Shown here one piece after another: positions 50,775 through 59,722 of a DNA stretch of 64,000 nucleotides (position 1 is its first letter; each line of letters starts with the position of its first letter). The notes under the pieces were generated by a model, which searched no databases, was not told where the DNA came from, and saw nothing but the letters and a program-made list of their open reading frames with translations. The DNA lies in contig NZ_CALGYW010000058.1 in NCBI RefSeq assembly GCF_937934665.1, positions 8,315 through 72,314 on the forward strand, given 5' to 3'. The DNA comes from an uncultured Anaerococcus sp. GTDB taxonomy: Bacteria > Bacillota > Clostridia > Tissierellales > Peptoniphilaceae. The translations under genes were made by a program, and so were the position numbers.

Positions 50775-52558
50775 TGTCTATTGTAAAATTAGATAAGGAT
50801 ACAGTAGAAAAAATTGCAGCTGGTGAAGTTATAGAGTCACCTTTATCTATTGTTAAAGAGCTAGTAGAAAATTCTGTTGATGCAGGTAGTAAAAATATAA
50901 CTGTTGAAATAAGAAATGGTGGTAAGTCATTTATAAGAGTTACTGATGATGGAGAAGGTATGAATGAAGATGATATAGACCTTGCCTTCGAAAAGCATGC
51001 CACAAGTAAAATAGAAAAATTTGATGATCTTTATACAATAGCATCTCTAGGATTTAGAGGAGAGGCTCTTCCCAGTATAGCCTCCGTAAGTAAAGTGACA
51101 GCTATTTCAAAAACAAAAGACGCAAGTGTTGGAACAAAACTTGACCTAAAAGGACGAGAAATAAAGAAAAGTTCAATTGCCACTAATAAAGGGACAAGCA
51201 TTGTAGTTGAAGATTTATTTTATAATATGCCTGCCAGGAGAAAATTTTTAAAGTCTGATATGGCTGAAACAAATAAAATAAGTAAACTGATGTATGCCTT
51301 TGCAATTGGTTACAAGGGAGTGTCTTTCAAATATATAAAAGATGATAGGGTTCAGTTCCAATCAAATCCTAATTTGGAAAGGAAATTCAATATATCCGAC
51401 CTTCTTGATAGCTTACTTGAAGAAAATCTTATATATATAGAAAATAAAAATAAATCCTATAAAGTAGAAGGAGAAATAGGTCTTCCGAGTTACTATAGAG
51501 GTAATAGATCCATGCAGTATATCTTTGTTAATAATAGACTTATTGAAGATGAAGAGATCACAAAGGTTATAGAATACCAATACCAAGGTCTTATACCTCA
51601 GAGTAGATTTCCTGTGTTTTTTATCTTTATTTATACTGATCCAAAAAATATTGATGTAAATATTCATCCTAATAAAAAACAAGTTAAATACTCTTATGAA
51701 GATGAACTACTAGACTTAATTGCTGATGTAATTAGATCAGAACTTAAAATTAAACAAGAAATAAATTCTATAAGCATTAAAGAAAATAAAAAAGAAGAAG
51801 TAATAGATTTTACTGATTATAAAGCTATTTTAGACAAGTATTCTCCATCACAAATGGTAGTCAAAGAAGATAAAAATGAGTACGAAGCAAATTTAGAAAA
51901 TAATGAGTTTTTTAATGATGTCGAGCCTTTAGACTTATCCTTTTTAGAAGAAAAACAAGCAGGTACTGATGTCAAGGAAGAATCATACATTAAGGACATA
52001 GAAATACCGGCATACAAAACCTCTATTTTTAGAAGATATTCTATTTTTGAAGATAAAGATAAAGTCTATATCTTAGACCATAGAAGAGCTGAAGAAAAGT
52101 TGAAAATGACTAAATTTATTGAGGAATTTAAAAATAAGGAGGTTGCAAGTCAACTTATTTTAAATCCTATAAAAATAAATCTAAGTAAAATCGATATAGA
52201 AAGGTTCGAAAGTAAAAAAGACCTTTTTAATAGATTAGGATTCGATGTTGAAATGATTTCTGAAAATTCACTACTTATTAGGGAAATTCCTATGATATTT
52301 GAATTACCTGAAGACGATAAATTTTTCTATGATATACTGGATCTAGAGAATAATTTTAACGATGACCTACTTATAAATAAATTAAAAAAATTAGTCAATA
52401 ATATATCATTTAAGAAGGGGCATGTAATCAACAAAGACGAAGCTATTTTACTGTATAGCAGGTTATTAAGTGAGGATAACCCTTATAAAACTTATGATGG
52501 TAAAGATACTATTATTTCAATAAAAGATAAAGATTTGGAGAAGTATTTTGAAAAATAA
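50774..52558 (+). CDS. mutL: MutL with degenerate endonuclease motifs
   Basis: A 594-aa MutL. The N-terminal GHKL ATPase is complete: ELVENSVDAG (about 34-43), DDGEGMN, GFRGEAL (about 94-100) and the DNA-binding region. The C-terminal domain of Bacillus-type MutL should bear the endonuclease signature DQHA(x)2E(x)4E; here the aligned segment reads DHRRAEEKLKMT (435-446), so Gln-His-Ala and the last Glu are lost. The metal motif near the C-terminus, normally CPHGRP, reads TYDGKD (573-578), and the ACxxAIK region is also absent. I infer that ATPase and MutS interaction are kept but nicking is not. It begins one base inside mutS and overlaps miaA by 11 nt. Confidence 0.92.
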   Translation: MSIVKLDKDTVEKIAAGEVIESPLSIVKELVENSVDAGSKNITVEIRNGGKSFIRVTDDGEGMNEDDIDLAFEKHATSKIEKFDDLYTIASLGFRGEALPSIASVSKVTAISKTKDASVGTKLDLKGREIKKSSIATNKGTSIVVEDLFYNMPARRKFLKSDMAETNKISKLMYAFAIGYKGVSFKYIKDDRVQFQSNPNLERKFNISDLLDSLLEENLIYIENKNKSYKVEGEIGLPSYYRGNRSMQYIFVNNRLIEDEEITKVIEYQYQGLIPQSRFPVFFIFIYTDPKNIDVNIHPNKKQVKYSYEDELLDLIADVIRSELKIKQEINSISIKENKKEEVIDFTDYKAILDKYSPSQMVVKEDKNEYEANLENNEFFNDVEPLDLSFLEEKQAGTDVKEESYIKDIEIPAYKTSIFRRYSIFEDKDKVYILDHRRAEEKLKMTKFIEEFKNKEVASQLILNPIKINLSKIDIERFESKKDLFNRLGFDVEMISENSLLIREIPMIFELPEDDKFFYDILDLENNFNDDLLINKLKKLVNNISFKKGHVINKDEAILLYSRLLSEDNPYKTYDGKDTIISIKDKDLEKYFEK

Positions 52559-53495
52559 AATGATAATAATAACCGGCCCCACAGCAAGCGGCAAGAGCGA
52601 TATAGCAATAAATATAGCCAAAAAAATTAACGGTCAAGTAATATCCGCTGATAGCCAACAGGTTTATAGAGAGATGGATATAGGAACCAATAAAGTTATA
52701 GACCCAAATGTGGTCAACCATCACCTATTAAATATGGTTAATCCAAACGAGGAATTTTCTGTTGATGATTTTAAAAAAGATTCTGAGGAAATAATATCAA
52801 TATTGAATCCAAGGCAAATTATGCCTATAGTAACTGGGGGAACTGGTTTTTATATTGATTCATTATTATTTGATATGAACTATGGCCAAGTAAAAAAAGA
52901 TAATAAAATAAGAGAAAATCTCCAAAATCAAGCTAATACCCACGGTAAGGAGTACCTATATAAGAAACTTAAGGGAATAGATCCTGATACGGCTAAAAAA
53001 TATCATCCAAATGAAGTAAATAGAATAATCAGAGCTCTAGAAATATATGAGATAACTGGTGAAAAGCCATCTGATAAAAGAACAGGTGAGAGGAAATTAA
53101 AGAAAAATATAGAGCCGATGTTATTTTTCTTAAATTACAATGATAGACAAATTCTATATGATAGGATAAACGATAGGGTAAACGACATGATTAATCTAGG
53201 GCTTATAGATGAGTTTAAATATTTGGTTGATAAATATAATCTTAATGAAGACTCTCAATCTATGGCCGCTATTGGCTACAAAGAAATATTTCCTTATATA
53301 AAAGGCGAAATAAGTTTAGATGAAATGATTAACTTAATTCAGAGAAATACAAGAAGATATGCAAAAAGACAGGTTACTTGGATGAAAAGATATCTTAATT
53401 ATTCATTTACCAGAGAAATCATGATGGATAATTTAAGTAAAGACGATGCAAGTATGGTAATAGAAGATTTAATAAAGGATATGTATGAATTTTAA
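52548..53495 (+). CDS. miaA: tRNA dimethylallyltransferase
   Basis: A 315-aa enzyme that adds a dimethylallyl group to A37 of tRNAs that read codons beginning with U. The P-loop is ITGPTASGKSDIA (about 6-18), then SADSQQVYREMDIGTNK (about 34-50), GGTGFYI (about 98-104) and the C-terminal TRRYAKRQVTW segment (about 270-280). Length is typical. It overlaps mutL by 11 nt and ynbB by 11 nt. In many Firmicutes hfq follows miaA; here the next gene is the aminotransferase-like ynbB. Confidence 0.95.
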   Translation: MKNKMIIITGPTASGKSDIAINIAKKINGQVISADSQQVYREMDIGTNKVIDPNVVNHHLLNMVNPNEEFSVDDFKKDSEEIISILNPRQIMPIVTGGTGFYIDSLLFDMNYGQVKKDNKIRENLQNQANTHGKEYLYKKLKGIDPDTAKKYHPNEVNRIIRALEIYEITGEKPSDKRTGERKLKKNIEPMLFFLNYNDRQILYDRINDRVNDMINLGLIDEFKYLVDKYNLNEDSQSMAAIGYKEIFPYIKGEISLDEMINLIQRNTRRYAKRQVTWMKRYLNYSFTREIMMDNLSKDDASMVIEDLIKDMYEF

Positions 53496-54762
53496 CGATG
53501 TTTATAGTAATTATGAAATAGACGGTAGGTATGATAACTTAATTAAGGAATCAGAAAAAGAGCTTGAAAACTTATTTAGAAGATATGAAGAGGTAGCTGA
53601 ATATAATCAAATGAAGGTAATGAAGGCTTTTAATGAAAACTCTCTACAATCTTCTGACTTCTTTACTGCAACAGGCTATGGCTACGCAGATACTGGTAGA
53701 GATAAGGTAGAAGCTATTTTTTCATCCATTTTTAAGGCTGAAGATAGTCTAGTTAGGCCATCTATAGTATCAGGTACCCATGCTTTATCAATAGTATTAT
53801 TTTCTCTTTTAAATTATGGGGATAAACTTGTTTCAATAACAGATGATCCATACGATACTATGCAACAAGTAATAGGAATAGCTGGGGATAAAAAGGGAAC
53901 CCTTATAGAAAAAGGCGTTGTGTATGACAAACTAGATCTTGATGAGAATAATAAAATACAATATGAAAAAATAAAAGATAAGGTCGATCAAAACACAAAG
54001 GTAGTATTGATCCAAAAATCAACTGGTTATACTGAAAGAAGAGCTTTTACTATAGATGAAATAGAGGAAGCTATTAGGGAAATAAGGAAAATTTCTAAAG
54101 ATGTTATTATATTTATAGATAACTGTTATGGGGAATTTACAGAAGATAAAGAACCAATTGAGGTAGGTGCTGATATAGTAGCAGGGTCATTAATCAAAAA
54201 CCTTGGTGGAGGATTAGCTATTACAGGAGGTTATATAAGCGGTAGAGAAGATTTAATAGAGTATTGTTCTAATACTTTAACTGCACCTGGTATTGGTAAG
54301 GATGAGGGACTAAGTTTTGGTACCAATAGACTAGTTGTTGAAGGCTTATACTTTGCTCCTCATGTGGTAAAAGAAGCCTTGAAGGTTGCTTTGTTATTTG
54401 CAAGTGTCTTTAATAAACTTGGATATGAGGTAACACCTAAATTAGACGATCCTAGGTCTGATGTCATTCTAGCTATTAAATTAAACGACCCAGAAAAATT
54501 AAAAACTTTTTGTAAGGCAATTCAAGAAGCTTGCACCGTTGATTCAACATTTGTACCTGAAGCTTATCCTATGCCAGGCTATGAAGATCCAGTTATAATG
54601 GCTGCAGGAGGTTTTGTGGAAGGTGCTACTTCGGAGCTATCCGCAGATGGTCCTTTAAGAGAGCCTTATATGGCTTATTTACAAGGTGGGCTTAACTACT
54701 ACCATGGTAAACTCGCTTTAAAAATTGTTTTAAATAGGTTTGCCAAAAATAATTTCATATAA
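53485..54762 (+). CDS. YnbB-type PLP-dependent protein (methionine gamma-lyase/aluminium-resistance family)
   Basis: A 425-aa PLP-fold protein of the family annotated as aluminium resistance protein or methionine gamma-lyase-like. The Schiff-base lysine is in AGSLIKNLGGGLA (about 233-245); the phosphate region is SGTHALS (about 96-102); FIDNCYGEFTE (about 211-221) carries the pyridine-nitrogen Asp. It resembles YnbB of Bacillus, for which no activity is established to my knowledge, and location after miaA matches other Firmicutes. Overlap with miaA is 11 nt. A 42-bp palindrome follows at once. Confidence 0.82.
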   Translation: MNFNDVYSNYEIDGRYDNLIKESEKELENLFRRYEEVAEYNQMKVMKAFNENSLQSSDFFTATGYGYADTGRDKVEAIFSSIFKAEDSLVRPSIVSGTHALSIVLFSLLNYGDKLVSITDDPYDTMQQVIGIAGDKKGTLIEKGVVYDKLDLDENNKIQYEKIKDKVDQNTKVVLIQKSTGYTERRAFTIDEIEEAIREIRKISKDVIIFIDNCYGEFTEDKEPIEVGADIVAGSLIKNLGGGLAITGGYISGREDLIEYCSNTLTAPGIGKDEGLSFGTNRLVVEGLYFAPHVVKEALKVALLFASVFNKLGYEVTPKLDDPRSDVILAIKLNDPEKLKTFCKAIQEACTVDSTFVPEAYPMPGYEDPVIMAAGGFVEGATSELSADGPLREPYMAYLQGGLNYYHGKLALKIVLNRFAKNNFI

Positions 54763-54764
54763 AT

Positions 54765-54806
54765 ATAAAAAATCTTTCTAATTTTAAAATTAGAAAGATT
54801 TTTTAT
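54765..54806. terminator. Bidirectional terminator, 42-bp perfect palindrome
   Basis: The whole gap between the converging ynbB-like and recombinase genes is a perfect inverted repeat centred between 54785 and 54786, with A- and T-runs on both sides. It can stop transcripts from either direction. Confidence 0.9.
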
Positions 54807-55796
54807 TTAAAATTCTAATCCAGATAAAGGATTTTTATTAACTGCATTTTTAAGATCTTCATCATCTAAGTGGGTGTAAATTTGGGTAGTAGATACTGAA
54901 GCGTGCCCTAAAATATCTTTTAGAGCTCTTATATCAACATCACCATACTTATACATTAGTGTTGCAGCAGTATGCCTTAATTTGTGGGTAGAGTAGATTT
55001 TAGTATCGAACCCCGCCTTAGCCAAATATTTGTCAATAGTAGATTGAACAGCTCTTTTTGAGATTCTTTTTTTTCTTGTAGAAATAAAAAGCGCATCTAC
55101 GCTTGCGTCCCTTAAATATTCTGACCTTATAACTATATAATTATTGATAAGATTTTGACAATTTTGAGTTAGGTAAACAGTTCTTTCCTTGTTACCCTTA
55201 CCAATAATATTGAAACTATCTGTATTCACATCAGAAAGATCTATTGATATTAATTCGGATAGTCTCATACCTGTGGTAAGGAAGGTAAAGACTATAGCAA
55301 TATCTCTAGACCTTAAAAAGACGTTTTTTTCTTGATTAATAGTTTCAAGAAGCTTTTCTGTTTCACTCAAGGTGAGATAAACTGGCTGTCTTTGGCTTAT
55401 TTTAGGGTTTGTTAGTTTATCCGCTATATTAGTGTCAATTACTTCGATTTCGCTATACATATACTTATAGAAAGATTTTAAAGCGGAAATCTTTCTCGAC
55501 CTAGTAGCAGCTGTATCATTTTTTCTATTATCAAGGAACGATAAAAATGCGTAAAAATCCTGAATAGAAAGTTTTTCAAAAAAATTACTATCAATATAAT
55601 CATTTATATTTTTAAAATCAAAATTTGCCTTATAATCATCTTTGTTATCATTAAATAACTTTCTTACAATTTGATATTCGATAAACATCTCTAAGTCATA
55701 AGCATATTCTTTAATTGTAGATTCTGATAGGCCTTTAATTGATTTTAAGTAGTTTAGATAATCGGTTAGTATAAGGGGTCTTATAAATTTTTCCAT
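54807..55796 (-). CDS. XerC/XerD-type tyrosine recombinase
   Basis: A 329-aa tyrosine recombinase. An N-terminal SAM-like core-binding domain (about 1-115, with YLNYLKSIKGLSESTIKEYAYDL) precedes the catalytic domain. Catalytic residues are Arg in TGMRLSEL, Lys in GKGNKERTV, the HxxR pair in HKLRHTAATL, the second His in LGHASVSTTQIYTHL and the nucleophile Tyr in that last motif. It fits chromosomal dimer resolution (Xer type), but an integrase of a mobile element cannot be ruled out because no dif site was identified. The ATG at 55796 follows GGAGA; a TTG six codons upstream is rejected. Confidence 0.85.
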   Translation of the reverse strand: MEKFIRPLILTDYLNYLKSIKGLSESTIKEYAYDLEMFIEYQIVRKLFNDNKDDYKANFDFKNINDYIDSNFFEKLSIQDFYAFLSFLDNRKNDTAATRSRKISALKSFYKYMYSEIEVIDTNIADKLTNPKISQRQPVYLTLSETEKLLETINQEKNVFLRSRDIAIVFTFLTTGMRLSELISIDLSDVNTDSFNIIGKGNKERTVYLTQNCQNLINNYIVIRSEYLRDASVDALFISTRKKRISKRAVQSTIDKYLAKAGFDTKIYSTHKLRHTAATLMYKYGDVDIRALKDILGHASVSTTQIYTHLDDEDLKNAVNKNPLSGLEF

Positions 55797-55878
55797 AAAA
55801 TTCTCCGTAAACAAAATATTAGATCATGTAAAAGGTTAAACAACCCTTAAAATAGAAAATATTTTTAACTATATTAGA

Positions 55879-55906
55879 ATTATACCTATTTTTATCAAAT
55901 TTACAA
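55879..55906 (-). promoter_or_regulatory. Promoter for the Xer-type recombinase
   Basis: On the - strand TTGTAA (55901-55906) and a perfect TATAAT (55879-55884) with a 16-nt spacer. The -35 box overlaps the edge of the perfect palindrome at 55905-55942. Confidence 0.6.
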
Positions 55907-55942
55907 ATTATTGCACAAAATTACTATTTTGTGCAATAATTT
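55905..55942. promoter_or_regulatory. Perfect 17-bp inverted repeat at the recombinase promoter
   Basis: Arms 55905-55921 and 55926-55942 are exact reverse complements around a TACT loop. No U-run follows on either strand, so it is not a typical terminator. It touches the -35 box of the recombinase promoter and could be an operator or a hairpin RNA end. Confidence 0.6.
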
Positions 55943-56266
55943 ACTTCCAGCAATGCCTCCTCTTTTATCAATTTGGCATATATAAACTTTAAACAATTAA
56001 TTATAAGAGCTAATCTCTTATAACACCATATCATCTTTACAGCTTTCTTTTTCATCCTTTGTTTTATAGGCATATTCTATTTTAAAAATTAAAAATAAAA
56101 ATACTCGTTTTTATATTACTAAAGTCTTTACCTAAATATCTATTTATTGATTTTGAGTTTTAAGTCCACTATATTATTCAAAACCCTATAAAACCAAAGC
56201 TCTATTTTGCGTTTTAAGCGTTTTTATAAGTCAACTAATACTAATACACCTACCTATATTTATATT
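55943..56266. other. AT-rich gap without a gene
   Basis: About 320 bases between the recombinase promoter and the rny terminator. I see no credible ORF with a ribosome site. It holds one small inverted repeat (56001-56009 with 56015-56023, 9 bp, 5-nt loop) and a short direct repeat of GCGTTTT near 56206-56223. Confidence 0.6.
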
Positions 56267-56293
56267 AAAAAACTGCCATTCGCATGGCAGTTT
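56267..56293 (-). terminator. Terminator of rny
   Basis: On the - strand a 10-bp stem (56270-56279 with 56284-56293), 4-nt loop, followed by TTTTAATA. It is 10 nt after the rny stop. Confidence 0.85.
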
Positions 56294-56303
56294 GATTAAT
56301 TCC

Positions 56304-57860
56304 TTATTTTGCGTAATCTATCGCTTTGGACTCTCTTAATAAATTAACTTTAATTTCACCTGGGTATTCCAATTCATTTTCGATTTTCTTTGCAATCTCT
56401 CTAGCAATTACAACCATCTCATCGTCTGAAATTTTTTCAGGTTTCACTAATATTCTCAATTCTCTACCAGCTTGTAGGGCAAAAGATTTCTCGACACCTT
56501 CAAAAGAATTAGCGATTCTCTCTAAGTTTTCTAGTCTCTTAATATAGTTTTCCAAACTTTCACGTCTAGCTCCTGGTCTAGCAGCACTAATAGCATCTGC
56601 AGTCTGAACCAAAATAGATTCTACACAGTTTGGCTCTACATCACCATGGTGTGATTCAATAGCATTTATTACATATTTATTTTCACCATACTTACTAGCC
56701 GCTTCTACACCTAGGGCTATATGAGTTCCTTCTTGTTCTTGGTCTATTGCCTTTCCAAGATCATGTAGTAAGCCACCACGTTTTGCAAGTTGACTATCAG
56801 CTCCGATTTCATCTGCAAGCATTCCCGCAAGCAAGGCAACTTCTATAGAGTGTTTTAAGATGTTTTGCCCATAAGATGTTCTAAACTTCATCTTTCCAAT
56901 TAATCTAATCAATTGAGGATGTAGGTTAATAATTCCAACGGTTTCAGCAGCTGCTTCACCATCTTCTATTATTCTTGCTTCTACTTCATCGCTTGCCTTT
57001 TGAAGCATTTCTTCTATTCTTGAAGGATTTATCCTTCCGTCTTGAATCAATTTTTCTAAGGCAACTTTCGCAATTTCACGTCTAAATGGTTCGAAGCATG
57101 AAATAACTACCGCTTCAGGAGTATCGTCAATTATAAGGTCTACACCTGATGCCTGTTCGAAAGCTCTAATATTACGGCCTTCACGACCAATAATACGACC
57201 CTTCATTTCATCGTTAGGTAGAGATATAACAGAAACAGTATTTTCTGCTACTAATTCTGGCGCAAATCTTTGGATTGTTGTTGCGAGAACTTCTGTAGCC
57301 ATTTTTTTACTTTTTGCTTTTACTCTTTCCTCGGCTTCTTTAATCATTCTAGCTGATTCGTGAATAGTTTCTGATTTTACTCGAGCTAAAATTATTTCTT
57401 TAGCTTCATTGTTGGTTAGTCCAGCGATATTTTGTAATTCCAACTCTTGTTGTTCTATTAACTTGTCAATTTTCTCTTCTTTTTGTTTTAACTTATTCTG
57501 ATCACTAGAGATTTGATCAGATTTTTTGTCAATCAATAAAGATCGATTGTCTAAACTTTCTTCTTTCTTAATCAAGCGAGCTTCTCTTTTATTTAGATCA
57601 TTTCTTGCTTGATTTAGCATTTCCTCATTTTCAGATTTCAATCTTGAAATCTCATCTTTAGCATCAATTAGAGTTTCTCTTCTTAATGCTTCCGCTTGTT
57701 TATTAGCATCATCTATAATTTGCCTACTTAGGTTTTCAGCACCGCCTATTACAGATTCACCAATTTTCTTACGATAAAGATAGCCAAAATAAAAAGCTAA
57801 CAATACGAAGGCGACAACTATGATGAGAACAACAATTGGATTCATATTATTTAACATCAT
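56304..57860 (-). CDS. rny: Ribonuclease Y
   Basis: A 518-aa membrane-anchored endoribonuclease that starts bulk mRNA decay in Firmicutes. The N-terminal anchor (about 8-25) precedes a long coiled coil (about 30-205, rich in Glu, Lys, Arg), a KH domain with IGREGRNIRAFEQASGVDLI (about 223-242) and an HD domain with LLHDLGKAIDQEQEGTHI (about 364-381). Two adjacent ATGs are possible; GGAGG lies 4 nt before the first and 7 nt before the second (57857). A short hairpin (57877-57893) lies in the leader. Together with rnj it forms the core RNA-decay set. Confidence 0.94.
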   Translation of the reverse strand: MMLNNMNPIVVLIIVVAFVLLAFYFGYLYRKKIGESVIGGAENLSRQIIDDANKQAEALRRETLIDAKDEISRLKSENEEMLNQARNDLNKREARLIKKEESLDNRSLLIDKKSDQISSDQNKLKQKEEKIDKLIEQQELELQNIAGLTNNEAKEIILARVKSETIHESARMIKEAEERVKAKSKKMATEVLATTIQRFAPELVAENTVSVISLPNDEMKGRIIGREGRNIRAFEQASGVDLIIDDTPEAVVISCFEPFRREIAKVALEKLIQDGRINPSRIEEMLQKASDEVEARIIEDGEAAAETVGIINLHPQLIRLIGKMKFRTSYGQNILKHSIEVALLAGMLADEIGADSQLAKRGGLLHDLGKAIDQEQEGTHIALGVEAASKYGENKYVINAIESHHGDVEPNCVESILVQTADAISAARPGARRESLENYIKRLENLERIANSFEGVEKSFALQAGRELRILVKPEKISDDEMVVIAREIAKKIENELEYPGEIKVNLLRESKAIDYAK

Positions 57861-57876
57861 ATCACCTCCAATAATA

Positions 57877-57893
57877 TGGAATTTTATATTCCA
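57877..57893 (-). other. Small hairpin in the rny leader
   Basis: A 6-bp inverted repeat TGGAAT/ATTCCA with a 5-nt loop just upstream of the GGAGG site of rny. Upstream lie two TATAAT boxes (57900-57905 and 57919-57924 on the - strand), either of which could be the -10, with no convincing -35. Confidence 0.4.
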
Positions 57894-57950
57894 CTATTTA
57901 TTATACCGTTTAATTATAATTATACGAAATAGTTTTCATAAATTTGGATA

Positions 57951-57979
57951 ATAAAAAAAGTAGAATAAATCTACTTTTT
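57951..57979 (-). terminator. Terminator of the cysK-cysE operon
   Basis: A 10-bp stem (57955-57964 with 57970-57979) with a 5-nt loop; on the - strand it is followed by TTTTAT. The right arm includes the cysE stop codon. Confidence 0.85.
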
Positions 57980-58498
57980 ATGTGGTATTATTTTAGCTGG
58001 TGCACCAACTGCTGTTGAATTTTCAGGAATATCTGTTAGAACAACAGAATTAGCCCCTATTTTACAATCATCACCTATAGTTATATTTCCAAGCAAAACA
58101 GCACCTGCACCGATCATTACATTATTTCCAACTGTTGGGTGTCTTTTAACTTTCTTATTTGTGACTGCACCTAAAGTTACAGAGTGGTACATTAATACAT
58201 CATCGCCTATTTCTGCTGTTTCTCCAATTACAACTCCCATTCCATGGTCTATGTAGCATCTACGGCCAATTTTAGCTCCAGGATGGATCTCAATACCTGT
58301 TTCTATCCTTGATTTAAATGCTATTTTTTGTGCTTCGTAGAGTTTACCTTCTAGGTAAAGATTGTGGGCAATGTAGTGAGATAGTAAGGCCTTAATACCA
58401 GCAGAGAAGAGGATTGCCTCCTCTTCACTCTTAAGAGCTGGATCATTATTAAGGGCGTTTTTAATTAGTTCATCTTTATATTGATTATAACTTAGCAT
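57971..58498 (-). CDS. cysE: Serine O-acetyltransferase
   Basis: A 175-aa acetyltransferase that makes O-acetylserine from serine and acetyl-CoA for cysteine synthesis. The left-handed beta-helix hexapeptide repeats run through [34 protein letters not shown], read as a region (about 67-100), with the catalytic H of IDHGMGV, and continue to the end. The ATG at 58498 overlaps the cysK stop by 14 nt; an upstream in-frame ATG at 58531 would lie deeper in cysK. It is shorter than E. coli CysE because the N-terminal helical domain is reduced, the normal Gram-positive form. Confidence 0.93.
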   Translation of the reverse strand: MLSYNQYKDELIKNALNNDPALKSEEEAILFSAGIKALLSHYIAHNLYLEGKLYEAQKIAFKSRIETGIEIHPGAKIGRRCYIDHGMGVVIGETAEIGDDVLMYHSVTLGAVTNKKVKRHPTVGNNVMIGAGAVLLGNITIGDDCKIGANSVVLTDIPENSTAVGAPAKIIPHKK

Positions 58499-59396
58499 TT
58501 TCGTATAATTCAGTTGATAGGTATCTTTCACCAGTATCTGGTAAAACAGTTACTACAACTTTTCCTTCTCCTAATTTATCTGCGATTTCTATAGCACCTA
58601 CTACATTTGCACCAGATGAAATACCTACTGAAAGTGCTTCATCTTTTGCAAGCCTTCTTGACATTTCTATTGCATCATCACTCTTAACATCTAAAATGCC
58701 GTCTACTATATCAAAATCTAGGTTTTTTGGTATAAAGTTACCGCCAATGCCTTGGATTTTATGACCAGCAGCCTTTCCTCCTGATAGTAGTGGACTTTCT
58801 GCAGGTTCTATTGCATAAACTTTAGTATTTGGATTTTCTTCTTTTAATTTTCTACCAGTTCCAGTTACTGTTCCTCCAGTACCTACTCCTGCGATAAAGG
58901 CATCTGGTGTTATTTCAGCTAAAATTTCTGGACCTGTTGTTTCATAGTGAGCTTTAATATTAGCTGGGTTTGAAAATTGGTCTGGTAAGAAATAGCCATT
59001 TTCTTCTGCAAGTTCCTTAGCCTTATCAACCGCACCTTGTAAAGCTCCTTCTGTTGTTCTTATAACCTTAGCTCCATAAGCCATGGCAAGCTTAGCTCTT
59101 TCTATACTCATAGATGCTGGCATAGTTAGGATTAGGTTATATCCCTTGGCTGCTGCAAGGGCTGCTAAAGCAACTCCAGTATTTCCACTAGTAGGCTCTA
59201 CTATAGTTCCACCTTTTTTTAATTTTCCAGACTTTTCAGCTTCTTCTATCATATATAGAGCAATCCTATCTTTAATTGAACCAGCAAGATTATTTTTTTC
59301 TACTTTTACATAAATATCTGCTCTACCCTCTTTTTTTAGTGAGTTTAGCTTTAAAAGTGGAGTTTTTCCTATTAATTCAGTTGGATTATTTTTCAT
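58485..59396 (-). CDS. cysK: Cysteine synthase (O-acetylserine sulfhydrylase)
   Basis: A 303-aa PLP enzyme that forms cysteine from O-acetylserine and sulfide. The Schiff-base lysine is K42 in [10 protein letters not shown], and the substrate loop is [11 protein letters not shown] (about 64-74). [13 protein letters not shown] (about 176-188) holds the PLP phosphate. It is first of a cysK-cysE operon and overlaps cysE by 14 nt. A GGAGTA ribosome site precedes it; a candidate promoter lies close to the repeat element at 59496-59685. The C-terminal region is typical of CysK rather than CysM. Confidence 0.94.
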   Translation of the reverse strand: MKNNPTELIGKTPLLKLNSLKKEGRADIYVKVEKNNLAGSIKDRIALYMIEEAEKSGKLKKGGTIVEPTSGNTGVALAALAAAKGYNLILTMPASMSIERAKLAMAYGAKVIRTTEGALQGAVDKAKELAEENGYFLPDQFSNPANIKAHYETTGPEILAEITPDAFIAGVGTGGTVTGTGRKLKEENPNTKVYAIEPAESPLLSGGKAAGHKIQGIGGNFIPKNLDFDIVDGILDVKSDDAIEMSRRLAKDEALSVGISSGANVVGAIEIADKLGEGKVVVTVLPDTGERYLSTELYENAKL

Positions 59397-59456
59397 TTAA
59401 TATACTCCTTTTTTTATACATTAATTTGTGATTAGTCTTTTATTTCCTACACAATA

Positions 59457-59484
59457 ACTATACTATAAATTTATATCTTTTAAA
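59457..59484 (-). promoter_or_regulatory. Candidate promoter for cysK-cysE
   Basis: On the - strand TTTAAA (59479-59484) and TATAGT (59457-59462) with a 16-nt spacer. It is weak, and a second TATAGT lies at 59462-59467. The -35 box is 11 nt inside from the end of the repeat-bounded element. Confidence 0.3.
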
Positions 59485-59495
59485 ATACAGCTTAA

Positions 59496-59685
59496 GGGAC
59501 TGTTGCAGAATAAATAAATCCTCCCAATATCATCAGAGGAATCAATGAGCCCACAGGCTTTTTTCTCATTAAGTTTCACCGCCTCGAGCAGGTAGGCTAA
59601 GTAGCCTGCCGGCCCAAAGAGGCAAACTTTGAGAGAGAACCTCGTTATGGTGAGACGATAATTATTCACAATTTGCAACAGCCCC
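59496..59685. mobile_element. 190-bp MITE-like element with IS-type terminal repeats
   Basis: The ends carry imperfect inverted repeats GGGACTGTTGCAGAAT and (reverse) GGGGCTGTTGCAAATT. The motif GGnnCTGTTGCA resembles the tips of IS6- or IS1182-type elements; I cannot say which. The interior is clearly richer in GC than its surroundings and folds into hairpins, for example AATGAG with CTCATT and AGGCTA with TAGCCT. No transposase is present; a 71-codon ORF across it has no recognisable similarity or ribosome site. I found no 8-bp target duplication (flanks CAGCTTAA and TAGTAAAT differ), so it may be old. Confidence 0.6.
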
Positions 59686-59722
59686 TAGTAAATATTCTTT
59701 TATATATAGATTATGGATAATT

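Noticed and set aside
54807..56266. Integrase and repeats as a sign of prophage or integrative element
   Set aside because: No phage or conjugation genes, no attachment duplication and core genes on both sides; the recombinase fits the chromosomal Xer type.
59463..59678. 71-codon ORF on the - strand across the IS-like element
   Set aside because: No ribosome site, no recognisable domain and it spans both inverted ends, so it is most probably a chance frame.
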